Below are positions 59,220 through 64,000 of a DNA stretch of 64,000 nucleotides, piece by piece. The position numbers were made by a program, and so were the translations under genes. The notes under the pieces are model-generated. The model was not told the DNA's origin, ran no database searches, and saw only the letters and a list, made by a program, of their open reading frames with translations. The stretch is from Kuschelorhynchus macadamiae (taxonomy: Eukaryota > Arthropoda > Insecta > Coleoptera > Curculionidae): assembly GCA_030620095.1 (NCBI GenBank), contig JAUTXW010000108.1, forward strand, positions 1,488,001 to 1,552,000. The letters run 5' to 3'. Each line of letters begins with the position of its first letter. Position 1 is the first letter of the stretch.

Positions 59220-59600
59220 GAAAAAATATACTAAATTAAATGATTCATTTAACCTTTCTTATTGTTTACTGCTTCCTGAAGTCTCATTCGGTAAGCTCAT
59301 CAACTGTGGTGTTTAAATGAATCATATTTACTGATAAACCTAAATAATATAGTCAACTGGGATTAGATCCGAGTTGTTAGGTGGTCAGTTATGGAGTTCA
59401 GTGAAATCAGCATACTTTTCTATAATTTAATTGTGCTGTTGAAACGAATATTTTTGAGCAATTTGTTTAATTTCGGGTAACATATATGACAAAATATCTT
59501 GCTGGTAAACCTCAGGGTAAGTTTAATCTCCTACAGGAAAAATATGTTTTTCACGAACGGACAGAAATAAAAAAATGTTATAGACAGAGATGGCTCCTTC
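59220..59600 (-). pseudogene. Mariner-type transposase scrap
   Basis: Minus strand TYPEVYQQDILSYMLPEI, IAQKYSFQQHN (second catalytic block, Asp lost) and PPNNSDLIPVDYII (third block, decayed from PPNSPDLNPVDYxxW). Stops and shifts throughout. The EVYxxxxL phrase is that of mariner-type transposases. Confidence 0.45.
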
Positions 59601-59734
59601 AAATCATGACTGGCCATGGAAGAAAAAATAACATCGATAACTGTGAATAAATAACATACGGCGCGTGAATAGAGGGAAATGATAATTTGTAGAGATTAAG
59701 AGTAAGGTGTTCATGATAAACCTAAAAATTACTT

Positions 59735-60635
59735 ACCCTATTGACTTCAAATTTTGATAAAAAATTAAGGGTCATTTAGGGATGACCTGATAATATTTTG
59801 GTAGAAATCCAATATGGCGAAACAAAATGGCAACCTAATGAAATGTTAAAAAATTTATTATTAAGAAACTACTTACCCAACCGAAATTTTGCACAAAAAT
59901 CAAAGTATTATGTTGTAAACAACTCGTAAAATATTGGTACGAATCCAAGACGACGGAACAAAATGGCGGCTTCATAAAATTTTTAAAAATGCAGCCTGAA
60001 AAAACTACCTAATGGATTAATTTTAAATTGTGTGCCATAGCAAATTATGGCATATGGATCAACTAATAAAACTACTAATTCAAGATGGCGGAACAAAATG
60101 GCGGCAAAATAAAATATTTATAATCGTGAACAATAAACTGGTAACATTTTGATACGAATTCTACATATCAAAATAAAATAGCGGACAAAAAAAATATTTA
60201 ATAAGTCAGCCTAAAAACACTCATTATTAAATTAGTTTCAGTTTTTGTGCAAGAATTAAGTGTGATATAGACATAAACTGGTAAAGATCTGGTACAAATT
60301 TAAAGTGGCGAAACAAAATGGCGGTCAAATAATATTTTTAAAAATCAACATAAGAAAACTTTGTTAATGTTGATTTTGTTAAAATTGACTTTAGATTTTG
60401 CAGAAAAATTAAATGTGAAAATGGGATAAACTGGTACGAATATCAAATGTCGTATAGGTAGAAAGAAAGTGGTAAAATATTGGTAGATATCCAATATAAT
60501 GGAACAAAATGGCGCCCAATAAAAATGATAAGACAGTATATGTAACACATACACACTTCCTTATTCGTAATAAAAGGAATGATTTATAACTAGGGAAGTT
60601 CGGGTAAAGGAAATTTACCGATTTTTTTAAAAACA
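59735..60635 (+). repeat. ATGGCGGC-rich dispersed repeat, copy E
   Basis: Same order as copy D without the CGTCGGTCTG leader: cores near 59822, 59960, 60095, 60315 and 60508, then the AAAAGGAATGATTT and AAGTTCGGGTAAAGG closing blocks. Confidence 0.65.
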
Positions 60636-61194
60636 ATCTCAGTTCAAAGTACACCTGTTAACCTTAACCTGATAGTGATCAAAAAGGTTCACTGTCATGA
60701 ATTTACCCCGTTTGCAAACGATAAGAGACTACAAAGATAAGAGCATTTGCAGAGATTTTTATTTATGGATTTACCAATGAGAAAATATTTACTTTTCGGC
60801 AACTTAAAAAACCCTGAGAATAAGAAAGTTTATACACCTAATGAAAAAAACCATGCCGCTAGACAACTTTTGAATTCTAAGGAATTTTTCCTTATCTGTA
60901 CCAATATCATTTGACGGTTCAGTTCGAGTAAAAACACATATTTTCTGTTTCAAAAGAAAAAGAAAAATAACTGTGATATGTTACTAAAAAAGTTTTGTTT
61001 TTATGTGAAAATATCTATTACTTCTTATTTAATTTAAAATATATTAAAATACTTCTCTTAAATTTATTATTTTAAAAATGCGGTATTATTTTAGAATTGG
61101 ATCAAAATGTAGTATTTACAGATATCCAATTCAAAACGCAGTTTTTTGATATTTGTTATTACATTTTTATGGCAAAAAATACTCAATATTTACA
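60636..61194. other. Spacer between inverted repeat copies E and F
   Basis: No coding motif recognised. Confidence 0.4.
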
Positions 61195-61690
61195 CATATG
61201 CCCAGAATTAAAAAATATTGTATCTTCTCCATTTTCTCCGCCATCTTGAATTACCATAATTTTACTAGTTTATCTCTATACCACAATTAGCTATGGCACA
61301 CAATTTAAAATCAGCCCATTAAGTAGTTTTTTCAAGCTGAATTTTAAAATATTTTATTATGCCGACATTTTGTTTCGCCATCTTGGATTCGTACCAAATT
61401 TTACTAGTAGATTTCTACATAATTTTTGATGTAAAATTTGATACACTGGATAAGTAGTTTTTCGGTAATAATTATTTTAACATTTCACCAGGCCGCCATT
61501 TTGGTTTGCCACATTGGATTTTTACCATGTTGTTACCAGATCATCCCTATCTAACCCTTAATTTTTGACCAAAATTTGAAGTCAATCAAGCAAGTAGTTT
61601 GTTAACTATGGCGGGGGACAGATAGACCGACACACAGACAGACAGACAGACCGACGGAATTGTAAAGGAAGTAAAAAAGTTATTCAAATA
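61195..61690 (-). repeat. ATGGCGGC-rich dispersed repeat, copy F (inverted to E)
   Basis: Inverse cores (CCGCCATCTTGAATTACC, CATTTTGTTTCGCCATCTTG, GGCCGCCATTTTGG) and the leader as GACAGACAGACAGACCGACGG at about 61635. With copy E it forms a large imperfect inverted pair around a 560-bp spacer. Confidence 0.65.
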
Positions 61691-62519
61691 GAGCTGATGA
61701 TACACCTCAGTAGAAAATGTTAATTTGATTTGGAGTTACTCAGTAATAATCAGAGCAGATAACAATAATTCGAAAAACGGCAGGCACGATTCAGCAGGTC
61801 GACTGCACCGGCAAATTTATTTTATTCGAATGCAGCGATCTGATAAAGAAACACACACCATTGATCCGAAAATGTGTGTATCGATGTTTTAAAATGCCGT
61901 ACCAAAGGCACTCTCTCCGTCCACTTATTCGCGGAATATACGTACGATGATATGCCGATTTACATTATTTATTTTATCGTTCTCTATGACATAACAAGGC
62001 TCTATGCCATAGAGTATGGTACCCGGATGGGAACCTTTCGATTTTTTTTCTAATCGGTATAGAGATATTAGTTTTACGTATCATTAACCACGTTCTAATG
62101 GTATTCGAAGTCTTGGCGAAATTATTTGTTGACACGTATAGAAATGCAAAATGTTCCTTATATTTTAGATTTTATGTAAAGCACTTAATTTTACATCCCG
62201 AAGGGTCATGATAAAAAAACAGCAAGAGTTTTTTAATGGCTTACATGTCAAGAAGATGTTGTATTAAGGGTGTGCATGAGTCAGCACGTACTCGCAAGGT
62301 CAAGGAGTGGGAGATTTGGCGGCGGCGCGCTTGGAAGTATGTCCTAATGTCTAAAAGTTATTAGGTTTGTTTCCTAATTGAGCGTTGATGTCTCCCAATT
62401 TTCTTTTTTCTAAACTTACAACAGCATAATAAATTTTTTCACAAATCAATACAGGGGGTTAAGGCCCTAATGGCAAAGTCAATATCTCGATCGACAGATG
62501 ATGATTTTTGACATTGACA
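61691..62519. other. Unassigned region
   Basis: No known motif. A GC-rich patch (GGCGGCGGCGCGC near 62320) stands alone. Confidence 0.4.
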
Positions 62520-62842
62520 GGTGACGTTATGGCGTAACGTCCCTGTGAACTTACTGACTACTATACCTTTAGAAATTAAAAGGGGCTCCAAATAATTGAC
62601 TGTGACTCAATTAGGAAGAAATCTATATTGATATTTAAATGCTGATAAAATAAAGGGCTGTCAAATTTTAATGATTTCCTTATTTGTTTTTTTTAAGAAT
62701 TGTTTTATAAAATAATTTTAAAATGTGAGATTTAATTTACATTTTACAATTTCATGAATTTTTTCTTTACCACACTGCCGCAAGAAAAATGTTAGAAAAA
62801 TATAAAAGCTTTCGCAAAGGCTCCTTTCTGCTACCTTATGAC
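62520..62842 (+). repeat. LTR-like dispersed repeat, copy 2, cut by a hAT element
   Basis: Matches the reverse complement of 6340-7015 block by block and breaks off at CTACCTTATGA, where the hAT terminus begins. Copy 1 continues at this point, so the hAT inserted here. Confidence 0.55.
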
Positions 62843-64000
62843 AGTGGCGACTATTCGGAGAAAGTAGGGGAAGTGCCTCTTCCCCAATAAAAACCTGGAA
62901 AATATTTTTTAACAGTGCTTCCCTAAAAAAAGTTACAAAACAACTTCTAAAATGTAATTTTTGAAATAGGAAACCATTAATTTAGTTTAAATTAAAAATG
63001 CTAAAATATTATCTTAATTAACAAGCCCATAATAAATGCGGCCTTGACTCTGACCGAGCCACAATAGAAATTGAATAGAACCTATGCGGGCCGCTAGCTT
63101 CTCTGCAGCCAACTCCTGTATGCTTGATTTCCTGTGAATCGAGCCAGAAGTTATTGAACTTTCCACCGGCTGTTTGCAATTTTTGCATTTCAGTGGCGTG
63201 CTTTAGGTGGGGGCGGAAGCTATCGTTGGAGTAGGTCCTTTGTTTCTTTGTAATATCGTTGAAAATGTTGGAGAATTTGGTAAGAAAAGTGTGTGAGAAT
63301 GTGTGGTGTGTGTCTTAATAATAAAAGGATTTTCAACATTAAACTTCAACTTCAAATAATTTCCAAAGGAAGGGCAAAACCGCCTATGAAAAATTTAACA
63401 ACAAAAATGAAAAACTGTATTAGACATTTTTATCTGGAAAACCAATACAAACAATTTAAATGTCTAACAGAGTGTGAAAATATAAGTAAATTATTTTGTT
63501 GGCCATCTTTACTTTTTGAAAATGAAAAAGGTCTCTGGAATAAAATTGGTTTTTCCGATTTAAACAATTTCTATAAAAAGACACATTATGTCCAAAGCGC
63601 ATTTCCAGGCCGTCATAAAAGAAAAAGTCTTCGGCAAAACCAGAATTGAACACACCCTTAATAAAGAGTTGGAAATTAGTCATCGCCAACACAATGAACT
63701 AGTCAATAAAAATAGGCAAATATTAAGAAGACGTATCGATGTTGTTTGTTTTCTCGGACAGCACTAATTGGGATTTAGAGGTCATGTCGAAACAACGGTT
63801 TTTTCAAATAAAGGAAATTTTCAAGATTTACTTAGTTTAATTGCTAAATATGATGATTGCTCAAAAAATCATTTAGAGCAGTCTAGCCTTTTCCCGGAAC
63901 GTCAAATCGAATCCAGAATGATTTAATTTCCGCTGTTGCAGTAATTTTAGCCAATTATCTATAGTAATACGTTACGTTAAAACAGACGGAAGTATTCAAG
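62843..64000 (+). mobile_element. hAT element, left part (right end outside window)
   Basis: CAGTGGCGACTATTCGG at 62845 has the CAGTGGCG start common in hAT elements with ZMYM1-like transposases, followed by a GGGGAAGTGCC region. The transposase relic starts about 450 bp further on. The break of homology with the LTR-like copy at this base supports the left boundary. Confidence 0.6.
63330..64000 (+). pseudogene. hAT transposase, ZMYM1-like, partial
   Basis: ISKGRAKPPMKNLTTKMKNC, then CRHF-type IRHFYLENQYKQFKCLTECE and LFCWPSLLFENEKGLWNKIGF (a TTF-type zinc finger region with Cys-Trp-Pro), a frameshift near 63610, then EKVFGKTRIEHTLNKELE, HNELVNKNRQILRRRIDVVCFLGQ, a stop, FRGHVET and LLSLIAKYDD. 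The order is that of the N-terminal third of zinc finger MYM-type protein 1-like hAT transposases. It runs out of the window before the catalytic core. Confidence 0.75.

Overview
The window looks like nuclear DNA of an AT-rich, repeat-dense arthropod genome, most likely an insect; a beetle is possible but not shown. No host gene with a convincing exon/intron structure is visible. Almost everything recognisable is a transposable element (TE) or a TE remnant: Tc1/mariner-superfamily elements of the arthropod type with a DUF4817-like N-terminal helix-turn-helix, Penelope-like elements (PLEs) with GIY-YIG endonuclease and hammerhead motifs, several non-LTR retrotransposons, hAT, piggyBac and pogo elements, foldback elements and long (TA)n tracts. 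Calls rest on motif recognition by eye; no database search was possible.

Layout. 1-7 kb: a dispersed repeat rich in ATGGCGGC motifs, an old long-TIR mariner with a truncated PLE inside it, a GC-richer unassigned stretch and an LTR-like repeat. 7-11 kb: three degraded pieces (non-LTR RT, mariner, non-LTR ORF1-like) and a 5'-truncated non-LTR element with a (TTA)n tail. 11.9-16.3 kb: a non-LTR element interrupted by a MITE and by a complete but dead hAT element. 16.4-18.2 kb: a PLE RT scrap and a degraded Cys-rich TE-associated gene. 18.3-27.7 kb: two sister mariner elements with about 700-bp terminal inverted repeats (TIRs), sitting in (TA)n tracts, alternating with two rearranged PLEs. The second mariner holds the only intact transposase in the window. 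27.7-33 kb: ATGGCGGC repeats, a foldback carrying two tRNA-like sequences, and a dead piggyBac element flanked by TTAA. 33-39.3 kb: several non-LTR relics (Jockey/CR1-like, RTE-like). 39.4-41.1 kb: a foldback element with two 748-bp arms. 42.3-44.8 kb: a pogo-type element whose transposase ends in a Cys-rich finger. 45-50 kb: tandem repeats, another ATGGCGGC repeat, a mariner relic and a PLE N-terminal piece. 51-57.6 kb: a foldback MITE, an inverted PLE and a mariner with nested TIRs. 57.7-64 kb: a non-LTR relic, two more ATGGCGGC repeats in opposite orientation and a hAT element running off the end.

The parts relate as layers of insertion. Mariner elements land on TA and here mostly in or beside (TA)n. 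PLE ends also abut (TA)n, and three PLE copies carry an inverted 5' segment of the kind made by twin priming. The most interesting signals are the very long mariner TIRs, which in one family include the 3' end of the transposase gene; the 1.68-kb foldback that shares 12 of 14 terminal bases with that family; the foldback with two inverted tRNA-like sequences ending in T runs; and the PLE hammerhead motifs.
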